In this document: positions 1 to 5,561 of the stretch, one piece after another
How the letters are laid out: the number at the start of each line of letters is the position of its first letter
How positions within the stretch are numbered: the stretch's first letter is position 1
NCBI GenBank assembly: GCA_029256035.1
Contig: JAQSYR010000161.1
Coordinates: forward strand, 1-5,902
Length of the DNA: 5,902 bases
Direction of reading: 5' to 3'
DNA from: Anaerocolumna sp.
GTDB lineage: Bacteria; Bacillota; Clostridia; Lachnospirales; Lachnospiraceae
The notes under the pieces: model-generated
The model's input: the letters and a program-made list of their open reading frames with translations, nothing else
What the model was told of the DNA's origin: nothing
The model's database searches: none
Made by a program: the position numbers and the translations under genes

Positions 1-1
1 T

Positions 2-361
2 AATGGTTTCGTTGAGGATTTAAGGGAACAGTTGGCTGTTCATGATAAATTCAAAAATGGATGGATTGGAAAAACCAAAGGCGCTTCCATACAGTTTAAC
101 ATTGACTGTAAAAGTATTGCGGTACAATTTTGTAAATCACCAAGACCCAATGCACCTTTGGCTAAAGTAATTATAGATGGAGATACCTGCAATCCTTTTA
201 TCATAGATGCAAGTAATTCTACCACAAAAGGGGATAACCTTAATTTACAGACTTTGATAGTAGCAAATGAAAGCAAAGTACATGATATTCTTATAGTAGT
301 TGATAAAATAGAAGAATCCATAAAGGATGAATTTTATCTGGCTTCTATTATTGTTGCTTAG
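2..361 (+). CDS. 3' end of an SGNH/GDSL-hydrolase-like protein (partial)
   Basis: This is the last 119 codons of a gene whose start lies left of the window. The frame is open to the left edge, with no ribosome binding site at the internal TTG at 32, so that TTG is unlikely to be the start. The visible part begins N-G-F-V-E-D-L and carries the stretch F-K-N-G-W-I-G-K-T-K-G, then alternating hydrophobic strands (IQFNI, IAVQF, AKVIIDGD) and a final strand LASIIVA at the stop. This pattern, a G-W-I-G-x-x-K-G opening followed by a K-V-x-I-D-G-D strand, resembles the carbohydrate-binding-like beta-sandwich found at the end of many clostridial SGNH/GDSL-hydrolase-type proteins. No catalytic Ser, Asp or His motif is in view, so the enzyme assignment is inferred from this accessory domain alone. 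The gene converges with the degV operon. Another beta-sandwich protein is possible. Confidence 0.55.
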   Translation, partial: NGFVEDLREQLAVHDKFKNGWIGKTKGASIQFNIDCKSIAVQFCKSPRPNAPLAKVIIDGDTCNPFIIDASNSTTKGDNLNLQTLIVANESKVHDILIVVDKIEESIKDEFYLASIIVA

Positions 362-387
362 AATTATAACCCTATCATACCTGGAAA

Positions 388-437
388 ACTCCAAGAGGGG
401 AATGGATGAGATAATACTGGTGTGCTGCTCTTGGAGT
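388..437. repeat. Perfect 10-bp inverted repeat between convergent genes, possible terminator
   Basis: ACTCCAAGAG at 388-397 is repeated in inverted form as CTCTTGGAGT at 428-437, with a 30-base loop. It lies between the stop of the plus-strand partial gene (361) and the stop of the minus-strand small gene (484). Read on the minus strand, the second arm runs directly into TTT (TTGGAGTTTTCC), a short U-tract, so it could end transcription of the degV operon. On the plus strand no T-tract follows. The long loop and short T-run make it an untypical terminator. Confidence 0.4.
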
Positions 438-483
438 CCAAATTAGTTAAAACAATAGAATTAATTAAAAATTATATAAGATA

Positions 484-660
484 TTAAAGGTTTGACTCAT
501 TATGTTTTTTAATCATAGTTCCAATGCATTTGGAACCAAAGATAATTCCAACAATTAGTACAGCAGCCAAACACATATATTTTATAATACAGGCTACATC
601 TACTTTTACATCTACATTAATACCCGGTCTGATTTCATCAGGAATATTCTTATTCATCAT
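484..660 (-). CDS. Small single-pass membrane protein, 58 aa, unknown function
   Basis: I do not recognise this protein. The minus-strand frame starts ATG-ATG at 660 and stops with TAA at 484. An AAGGAGG ribosome binding site lies 10 bases upstream of the first ATG, which favours that start over the second. The first 20 or so residues are polar and charged (MMNKNIPDEIRPGINVDVKV). Residues about 23-43 form one hydrophobic segment (ACIIKYMCLAAVLIVGIIFG) with K27 near its start. A basic and polar tail follows (KKHNESNL). Cysteines lie at 24, 30 and 45. There is no cleavable-signal pattern, so an integral membrane protein with one helix is the natural reading; the lysine after the helix weakly suggests an inside C-terminus. 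It is the third gene of the degV-LUD transcription unit, 34 bases after the LUD stop. It has not been aligned with any homologue here. Confidence 0.72.
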   Translation of the reverse strand: MMNKNIPDEIRPGINVDVKVDVACIIKYMCLAAVLIVGIIFGSKCIGTMIKKHNESNL

Positions 661-694
661 AATATTATATCCTCCTTAAGAATTTTATCATTTA

Positions 695-1330
695 TTAAAA
701 CCCTAATTCTTCACCTACAAGTATTACTTTTATCCTTCCAGGAATTCTAGATTTTCTTGTAATAACGATTTCACAACAGATACAATCAGGAGACAGACAA
801 TTGGCGCATCTGCCTAATTCTGTGCAAGGATTTTGAAAGCCAAGTCGAATAGCATTGGGAGGTGCTGCCATATTGCGAACTCTCTCCATACCAGTTTCTA
901 CATTAGTAACAATTTTATTCATACCTGCAATGATAATAACATTTGTAGGACCTGTAATCAGACAGGCAACACGGTTTCCGCTACCATCAATATTTACTAG
1001 CTGACCATCAAGTGTAATTGCATTGGAACTCATAAAGAAATAATCCGCTGTTATAATCTTACGATAAATATTAGTCTTCTCTTCTTGTGTAATGGCTTCA
1101 TCTCTGTCATAAAGAATATAATCCGAAGCCTTTAATTCATCAAGTAAACCAATCTCTTTTAAGGTTTCTGAACCACCCCAGGAGATAGAGCACCCTGGAG
1201 TTAGAAAACGTTTTGCCATACTTAGGGCTTCTTCCTTATTATCGCAATAATAACCTTCAATTCCACGTAAATTAAATTTTTCAATCAGACTATCAGCTAA
1301 ATTCTCATAATATTGTTTTTTAGGTAACAT
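695..1330 (-). CDS. LUD-domain protein (LutC/YkgG-like, stand-alone)
   Basis: This 211-residue protein belongs to the LUD (DUF162) family, often annotated as 'lactate utilization protein'. The family hallmark is visible at residues 113-141: N-I-D-G-S-G-N-R, then I-T-G-P-T-N-V-I-I-I-A-G-M-N-K-I-V. An S-W-G-G-S motif lies at 50-54. The C-terminal part carries a cysteine cluster, C169, C175, C178, C183, C185 and C186, then R-I-P-G-R-I-K-V-I-L-V-G-E. The cysteines may bind a metal or an Fe-S cluster; that is inference. LutC proteins act with LutA and LutB in lactate oxidation, but neither partner is nearby, so a role in lactate use cannot be assumed. The length fits stand-alone clostridial members. 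AGGAGG lies 8 bases before the ATG. The gene follows degV by 21 bases and precedes the small membrane protein gene, which indicates cotranscription. Confidence 0.88.
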   Translation of the reverse strand: MLPKKQYYENLADSLIEKFNLRGIEGYYCDNKEEALSMAKRFLTPGCSISWGGSETLKEIGLLDELKASDYILYDRDEAITQEEKTNIYRKIITADYFFMSSNAITLDGQLVNIDGSGNRVACLITGPTNVIIIAGMNKIVTNVETGMERVRNMAAPPNAIRLGFQNPCTELGRCANCLSPDCICCEIVITRKSRIPGRIKVILVGEELGF

Positions 1331-1351
1331 AGAAGACCTCCTATTTACTCA

Positions 1352-2239
1352 TTATTTTGCATTATATTTTTTAATAAAACATGCACCAACAGCACCAGGG
1401 CCTGTATAGGTTCCAATGGTTACACCAATCTGGAATACAGGATATGTAATTTCAAAACCGATTAACTGTTCTAATTGTTCTTTCACCCATAAGGTATCTT
1501 CTTTCGTTGTTGCATTTGCCAGACAAAAATCATAATCACTGTATTTTTCACCAGTTTCATTAAAATACTCTTCTACCATTGATAGTATTTTCTGCAAAGA
1601 TTTCTTTCTTCCTCTTACATTGGAATAAGGAATCAACTCAGCATCTTTTAACTGAATCATTGGCTTTAGATTCAGCATAGTACCTGCAAGGGAAGCTACC
1701 TTGCCAACTCTGCCGCCTTTTGTCAGATATTCCAGAGTATCTACTGTAAACATGATTCTTGCTGTAGATTTTAACGTATTGATACGCTCTACCGTTTCTT
1801 CAATGGTTAATCCTGCAACTTTCATTTTAGCTGCCTGAAGAAGAACTAAGCCTTGCCCAGCAGTGGCTTGTATGGTATCTATAATATGTATCTTTGCCTC
1901 TGTGTACTTTTCTTCAAGTATTAATTTGGCATTCATGGCAGATTGGTAAGAACCACTGAATTTCAAAGTTAAGCAGGTACATAATATGTGGAACCCTTCC
2001 TGAATGGCAGGTTCAAACATCGAAATATAATCCTGAACAGAAGGAAGTGATGTCTTAGGAAAAACATTTTGATTTGTTAATATGTTATAAAATTTTTCAT
2101 TACTTATGTCTATATTTTCTTTGTAATAGTCTTCTTGATTAAAGGTTACATAAAATGGAACTAATGTGATGCCATAGTTATTAATTAATTCCATTGGAAC
2201 ATCGCAGGATGAATCGCTAAATATTTTAAATTGATTCAT
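1352..2239 (-). CDS. DegV family protein (fatty acid-binding, FakB-like)
   Basis: This 295-residue protein is a full-length DegV-family member. Family motifs appear in order: D-S-S-C-D-V-P at 9-15, K-T-S-L-P-S at 62-67, F-S-G-S-Y-Q-S at 94-100, the central L-E-Y-L-T-K-G-G-R-V-G-K at 169-180, and G-T-Y-T-G-P-G-A-V-G at 276-285. Studied relatives (FakB) hold one fatty acid in a buried tunnel and present it to the kinase FakA for acyl-phosphate formation and phospholipid synthesis. T63 and S95 are the probable carboxylate-contacting residues by analogy. Residue 278 is Tyr, where many relatives have His. No fakA is in view, so the bound lipid and partner are unknown. GAGGAG lies 6 bases before the ATG. 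It is the first gene of a three-gene minus-strand operon and is divergent from the topoisomerase gene. The protein is expected to be cytoplasmic. Confidence 0.93.
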   Translation of the reverse strand: MNQFKIFSDSSCDVPMELINNYGITLVPFYVTFNQEDYYKENIDISNEKFYNILTNQNVFPKTSLPSVQDYISMFEPAIQEGFHILCTCLTLKFSGSYQSAMNAKLILEEKYTEAKIHIIDTIQATAGQGLVLLQAAKMKVAGLTIEETVERINTLKSTARIMFTVDTLEYLTKGGRVGKVASLAGTMLNLKPMIQLKDAELIPYSNVRGRKKSLQKILSMVEEYFNETGEKYSDYDFCLANATTKEDTLWVKEQLEQLIGFEITYPVFQIGVTIGTYTGPGAVGACFIKKYNAK

Positions 2240-2271
2240 GTTAATCTCCTCGTAAAAGTAATTTTAACCTT

Positions 2272-2300
2272 ATTATATCGAATCCCTAAAAAAATGTATA
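2272..2300 (-). promoter_or_regulatory. Sigma-A-type promoter of the degV operon
   Basis: On the minus strand, TATACA (plus positions 2295-2300) is followed after exactly 17 bases by a consensus TATAAT (2272-2277). The start of transcription should fall near 2265, giving a short leader of about 25 bases that contains the GAGGAG site before the degV ATG at 2239. The elements TCCCT (2283-2287) and AGGGA (2306-2310) form a short dyad around the -35 box and could be an operator, but five-base arms are weak evidence. Confidence 0.65.
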
Positions 2301-2431
2301 GAGTCAGGGAGGAAATAATTCGCATATCCTGGATTTTTTATAAAAATTTAAGAAAAGGTATAAGCATTATTTACATCAGGATGAAATTTTGGATTGGAAA
2401 ATCCTAATTATCATAGAAAGTTGGAAAGTTT
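2301..2431. other. Divergent intergenic region upstream of the topoisomerase gene
   Basis: This AT-rich stretch lies between the degV promoter and the topoisomerase start. It holds a 12-bp perfect palindrome, TTTTTATAAAAA (2335-2346), and a GGATT-GGAA-AATCC hairpin (2391-2404) whose end lies 27 bases before the topoisomerase ATG. I cannot name a confident plus-strand promoter. TATAAG (2359-2364) and TATCAT (2409-2414) are possible -10 boxes, but neither has a good -35 at 16-18 bases. No small coding frame with a ribosome binding site was found. Confidence 0.4.
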
Positions 2432-4552
2432 ATGCCTAAAAGTTTATTTATTTCTGAAAAACCTAGTGTGGCCCAAGAATTTGCCAGGGCTCTTAAATAT
2501 TCCTTTAAAAAAAGTGATGGATATATGGAATCCGAAGAATCTATTGTAACATGGTGCGTAGGGCATCTGGTAACCATGAGTTATCCGGAAGTCTATGACA
2601 ATGCATTAAAGCGGTGGACCATAGAAACCCTTCCCTTTCTGCCTAAGGACTTTCTATATGAGGTAATCCCCAATGTAAGCAAGCAATTTAATACAGTAAA
2701 AAGTTTATTAAACCGGAAGGACGTGGATAAAATTTATGTATGTACTGACTCCGGTCGGGAAGGGGAATATATTTACCGTCTGGTAGAACAGATGGCAAAA
2801 GTTCCGGCAGATAAAGAAAAAAGACGAGTATGGATTGATTCCCAGACAGAGGAGGAAATCCTTAGAGGAATTAGAGAAGCTAAGCCTCTGTCAGCGTATA
2901 ATAATTTATCCAATGCCGCATATTTGCGAGCAAAAGAAGATTATTTGATGGGCATTAACTTTTCCCGTATTTTAACCTTAAAATATGGACAAAGTATTAC
3001 CAATTACCTTGGGAGTGAAAAAAGGGCAGCCATATCTGTTGGCAGGGTAATGACTTGCGTCCTTGGAATGGTAGTTCGAAGAGAAAGAGAAATACGGGCA
3101 TTTGTTAAAACTCCTTTTTTCCGGGTCCTCACAACATTAGATGTAACTGGAAGAAACTTCGATGGAGAATTTCGTGCAGTTGAAGGTTCTAAATATTTTA
3201 ACTCCCCCTTATTATATAAAGAAAATGGTTTTAGGGAACGAATAGATGCAGAAAAACTAATCAAAGAACTGATTGGAAGAGACCCGAATTTCACTGAGCA
3301 AGTGGAGAATGGGAAAAATAGTTATTCTAATACCATGGCGGAAGATGATAAAATAGTAGCGGAAATTATCCAGATGGAGAAGAAGAAAGAAACCAAGAAT
3401 CCACCTTTACTATTTAATCTGGCTGAGTTGCAAAATGAATGCTCTAAACTATTTAAAATCAGCCCAGATGAAACTCTTAAGATAACGCAGGAATTGTACG
3501 AAAAAAAGCTTGTTACCTATCCAAGAACAGACGCAAGAGTTCTCTCAACTGCAGTAAGTAAAGAAATTCATAAAAATATCAGCGGGTTAAAAGGATTTTT
3601 TCAGGTAAAGGATTTTGCCACAGAAATAATGGAGAAAGGAACTTACAAAAATATAAGCAAAACCCGTTATGTTAATGATAAGCAAATAACAGATCATTAT
3701 GCCATTATTCCTACCGGCCAGGGGTTAAGTGCTTTAAGTTCCATTTCCAATACAGCAGTTAAAATATATGAAGTAATAGCAAGAAGGTTCTTAAGTATAT
3801 TTTACCCTGGGGCAGTTTATCAAAAGATTAATTTAACAACTAAAATTAAGGCAGAGTGTTTTTTCTCATCTTTTAAAGTATTGTCAGAGGAAGGGTATCT
3901 TAAAGTAGTGAATCTTTCCTTTGATCAAAAAAAGACTGGGACAGCAATGAATCAAAGCTCCTCTCAGGAAAAAAATAAAGAGAACCAAAGTTCAGACTCT
4001 ATTGATAATGAAGAAGAAAACTTTGATATGGACTTTATTGAGATTCTGAAAAACCTGAAAAAGGGAATGTTATTACCGGTAAATAAAATGACTATAAAAG
4101 AGGGTGAGACAGTTCCACCAAAACGATATAGTTCCGGTTCCCTGATTCTTGCCATGGAAAATGCCGGCCAATTAATTGAAGATGAAGAGCTTCGGGCACA
4201 GATAAAGGGTAGTGGCATTGGAACAAGTGCAACAAGAGCAGAAATCTTAAATAAATTAATTAAAATTAATTATCTGAGTTTAAATAAAAAAACTCAGATC
4301 GTTACGCCGGCACAATTAGGTGAGATGATTTATGAGGTTGTAAATGCCTCAATCAAATCATTATTAAATGCAGAATTAACAGCCAGTTGGGAAAAAGGAT
4401 TAACTTTTGTTGCAGAGGGAAGTATCACAGAAGAGGAATACATGGAAAAGTTAGAAGGCTTTGTAGGCCGTATGACAAACGGAGTTAAAGGGCTAAATAA
4501 CCAGAGTTTTCTCTATCAAAATTTTCAGGAAATAGCTTCAAACTATAAATAG
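2432..4552 (+). CDS. topB: Type IA DNA topoisomerase, topoisomerase III type
   Basis: This 706-residue enzyme should cut one DNA strand through a 5'-phosphotyrosine link, to relax or decatenate DNA. The TOPRIM part starts with S-E-K-P-S-V-A (8-14; E9, K10) and carries C-T-D-S-G-R-E-G-E at 104-112. The usual DxDxE triad is D106, G108, E110, so the second Asp is replaced by Gly. Further motifs are L-M-G-I-N-F-S-R (172-179), S-V-G-R-V-M-T (202-208), the active-site T-Y-P-R-T-D with Y363 and R365, D-H-Y-A-I-I-P-T (421-428) and G-I-G-T-S-A-T-R-A (595-603). Residues about 498-535 form a Ser/Glu/Asn-rich insert. There is no C-terminal zinc-finger cysteine set, which argues against topoisomerase I (TopA). 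The ATG at 2432 has only a weak site (TTGGAAAG) before it, but it begins the conserved N-terminus directly. A beta-helix gene follows after 36 bases. Confidence 0.93.
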   Translation: MPKSLFISEKPSVAQEFARALKYSFKKSDGYMESEESIVTWCVGHLVTMSYPEVYDNALKRWTIETLPFLPKDFLYEVIPNVSKQFNTVKSLLNRKDVDKIYVCTDSGREGEYIYRLVEQMAKVPADKEKRRVWIDSQTEEEILRGIREAKPLSAYNNLSNAAYLRAKEDYLMGINFSRILTLKYGQSITNYLGSEKRAAISVGRVMTCVLGMVVRREREIRAFVKTPFFRVLTTLDVTGRNFDGEFRAVEGSKYFNSPLLYKENGFRERIDAEKLIKELIGRDPNFTEQVENGKNSYSNTMAEDDKIVAEIIQMEKKKETKNPPLLFNLAELQNECSKLFKISPDETLKITQELYEKKLVTYPRTDARVLSTAVSKEIHKNISGLKGFFQVKDFATEIMEKGTYKNISKTRYVNDKQITDHYAIIPTGQGLSALSSISNTAVKIYEVIARRFLSIFYPGAVYQKINLTTKIKAECFFSSFKVLSEEGYLKVVNLSFDQKKTGTAMNQSSSQEKNKENQSSDSIDNEEENFDMDFIEILKNLKKGMLLPVNKMTIKEGETVPPKRYSSGSLILAMENAGQLIEDEELRAQIKGSGIGTSATRAEILNKLIKINYLSLNKKTQIVTPAQLGEMIYEVVNASIKSLLNAELTASWEKGLTFVAEGSITEEEYMEKLEGFVGRMTNGVKGLNNQSFLYQNFQEIASNYK
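4272..4299. repeat. Perfect 10-bp inverted repeat inside the topoisomerase gene
   Basis: ATCTGAGTTT (4272-4281) and AAACTCAGAT (4290-4299) are perfect inverted copies separated by the 8-base A-rich loop AAATAAAA. They lie within codons for residues about 614-623 of the topoisomerase. On the minus strand the hairpin is followed by a run of A/T, while on the plus strand CGTTACG follows, so it is not a plus-strand terminator. Confidence 0.6.
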
Positions 4553-4588
4553 AATTAAAAGAAAGGTATAAAAGAGAGGAGAAATTAA

Positions 4589-5269
4589 ATGTATCAAGAT
4601 ATGAATCTACATAACCTGTTTGACTTAACTCAGACAATTGCAGCTGAATTATTTACTGGGATGACTTATCCGTGGGAAGTATTATCCGAAATTGGGCAAT
4701 TTATACTTAAACTTGGAAAAGCATTACCCAAAGAGGAATACCAACAGGTTGGAGAAAATGTGTGGATTGCAAAAACTGCAAAAGTTGCCCCTACTGCAAA
4801 TATTAATGGCCCTGCAATTATAGGCAAAGAGGCTGATATTCGCCATTGTGCTTATATCCGGGGTAATGCCATCGTTGGAGAAGGAGCAGTTGTTGGGAAT
4901 TCAACGGAATTAAAGAATGTAATACTGTTTAATAAAGTTCAGGTTCCCCATTATAATTACGTGGGGGATTCCATTCTTGGATTTAAGGCCCATATGGGTG
5001 CCGGTTCCATAACTTCAAATGTGAAATCTGATAAAACACTGGTTAGTGTAAAATACAATGAAGATAGTATTAAAACCGGATTAAAAAAAGTTGGGGCAAT
5101 GCTTGGAGATAATGTGGAAGTAGGATGCAACAGTGTATTAAACCCAGGAACTGTAGTTGGCAGAAATGCGCTTATATACCCACTTTCCATGGTAAGGGGG
5201 TTTGTCCCTGCCAATAGTATATATAAAAAGCAAGGAGAAGTAGTTTTACAGGATAATTCGAAATTATAA
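4589..5269 (+). CDS. Left-handed beta-helix acyltransferase-like protein (GlmU C-terminal type)
   Basis: This 226-residue protein is built mainly of hexapeptide repeats from about residue 55 to 205 (for example V-W-I-A-K-T, A-K-V-A-P-T, A-I-I-G-K-E, A-I-V-G-E-G, A-V-V-G-N-S), the mark of a left-handed beta-helix, usually a trimer. P-H-Y-N-Y-V-G-D-S-I-L-G at 120-131 and G-A-G-S-I-T-S-N at 137-144 match the acetyltransferase half of GlmU; H121 and Y124 fall where GlmU has its catalytic His and a substrate-binding Tyr. The nucleotidyltransferase half of GlmU is absent: the first 50 residues are only a helical leader. The common database label 'UDP-GlcNAc pyrophosphorylase' would therefore mislead; a sugar-nucleotide or sugar-phosphate acyltransferase is more likely, with substrate unknown. 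GAGAGGAG lies about 7 bases before the ATG. It follows the topoisomerase gene by 36 bases with no terminator between, so cotranscription is expected. Confidence 0.85.
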   Translation: MYQDMNLHNLFDLTQTIAAELFTGMTYPWEVLSEIGQFILKLGKALPKEEYQQVGENVWIAKTAKVAPTANINGPAIIGKEADIRHCAYIRGNAIVGEGAVVGNSTELKNVILFNKVQVPHYNYVGDSILGFKAHMGAGSITSNVKSDKTLVSVKYNEDSIKTGLKKVGAMLGDNVEVGCNSVLNPGTVVGRNALIYPLSMVRGFVPANSIYKKQGEVVLQDNSKL

Positions 5270-5273
5270 CAAG

Positions 5274-5356
5274 AAGATTAAGCATTATAATCATAAGCTA
5301 GAGTGTTAAAATAACAAGCTAAAGTATTAAAATAACAAGTTAAATGTTAAAATCAC
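5274..5356. repeat. Degenerate 21-bp tandem repeats, three clear units plus one weak
   Basis: The 3' flank of the beta-helix gene holds AAGCTAGAGTGTTAAAATAAC (5295-5315, first 20 bases clear), a near copy at 5316-5336 with three changes, and a 20-base variant at 5337-5356. A weaker unit of 13/21 identity precedes them at 5274-5294. The units abut each other with no spacers, so this is not a CRISPR array. The first unit contains the small dyad GTTA-AAA-TAAC. The block begins 5 bases after the stop codon and ends 20 bases before the terminator hairpin, so it would be transcribed as 3' untranslated RNA. Confidence 0.6.
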
Positions 5357-5375
5357 AAGGTGGTGATATCTAGGT

Positions 5376-5419
5376 AAAAACTGCCCCAAGTTCTTAAATG
5401 AACCTGCGGGCAGCTTTTT
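5376..5419 (+). terminator. Rho-independent terminator of the topoisomerase/beta-helix operon
   Basis: CTGCCC (5381-5386) pairs with GGGCAG (5408-5413). The stem continues inward with C-G and A-T pairs, one bulged base at 5407 and one mismatch, then GTTC (5390-5393) with GAAC (5400-5403), closing a 6-base loop TTAAAT. The downstream arm is followed by C and TTTTT (5415-5419), and the upstream arm is preceded by AAAAA (5376-5380). The structure should therefore work in both directions, also shielding this operon from minus-strand transcription entering from the right. Confidence 0.88.
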
Positions 5420-5429
5420 GGGTTAACGT

Positions 5430-5459
5430 ATCATAAAAGTAATTGTTCCCTTATATGAT
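5430..5459. repeat. Imperfect inverted repeat upstream of the IclR-family gene
   Basis: ATCATAAAAG (5430-5439) and CTTATATGAT (5450-5459) are inverted copies with one mismatch in ten, around a 10-base loop. It lies between the terminator and the promoter of the IclR-family gene. It may be a regulator-binding site or chance in AT-rich DNA. Confidence 0.35.
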
Positions 5460-5501
5460 TTGAATAAAAACCGTATATATTACGTATTTACAAAAAAGTA
5501 G

Positions 5502-5530
5502 TATACAAATAGAAATATTTGTTATATAAT
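5502..5530 (+). promoter_or_regulatory. Sigma-A-type promoter of the IclR-family gene
   Basis: TATACA (5502-5507) is followed after 17 bases by a consensus TATAAT (5525-5530). Transcription should start near 5537, leaving a leader of about 25 bases with the AGGAGAGG ribosome binding site (5546-5553). The hexamers and spacing are the same as those of the degV promoter. Confidence 0.7.
5505..5522. promoter_or_regulatory. Candidate operator: perfect 7-bp inverted repeat in the promoter spacer
   Basis: ACAAATA (5505-5511) and TATTTGT (5516-5522) are perfect inverted copies around GAAA. The element starts inside the -35 box and fills nearly all of the spacer up to the -10 box, so a bound protein would block RNA polymerase. 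IclR-family regulators commonly bind short palindromes of about this size and often repress their own gene. Binding of this particular protein is inferred from position. Confidence 0.45.
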
Positions 5531-5561
5531 ATGAATAATAAACGTAGGAGAGGATGATAAC

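Noticed and set aside
40..321. Minus-strand 93-codon frame opposite the SGNH-like gene end.
   Set aside because: It lies wholly antisense to a frame with clear beta-strand pattern, and the composition looks like a mirror of that gene.
402..446. Plus-strand 14-codon frame (ATG to TAG) after an AAGAGGGGA sequence, a possible leader peptide.
   Set aside because: The purine-rich stretch is only about one base from the ATG, no attenuator-type structure or downstream plus-strand gene exists, and the frame overlaps the inverted repeat.
2359..2414. Promoter for the topoisomerase gene at TATAAG (2359) or TATCAT (2409).
   Set aside because: Neither has a recognisable -35 box at 16-18 bases, so no specific promoter is annotated.
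3004..3294. Minus-strand 96-codon frame within the topoisomerase gene.
   Set aside because: It is antisense to well-conserved topoisomerase coding sequence, with no supporting motif.
3964..4218. Minus-strand 84-codon Ser/Phe-rich frame opposite the topoisomerase insert.
   Set aside because: Its composition simply mirrors the Glu/Lys-rich codons of the sense strand.
2432..4552. Topoisomerase as part of an integrative conjugative element.
   Set aside because: The TOPRIM variant recalls element-borne enzymes, but no relaxase, conjugation, integrase or attachment-site signal is present, and the flanking genes look chromosomal with similar base composition.
4957..5214. Minus-strand 85-codon frame opposite the beta-helix gene.
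   Set aside because: It is antisense to hexapeptide-repeat codons with conserved motifs.
5274..5356. CRISPR-like repeats.
   Set aside because: The units are directly adjacent and degenerate, there are no spacers, and no cas gene is in view.
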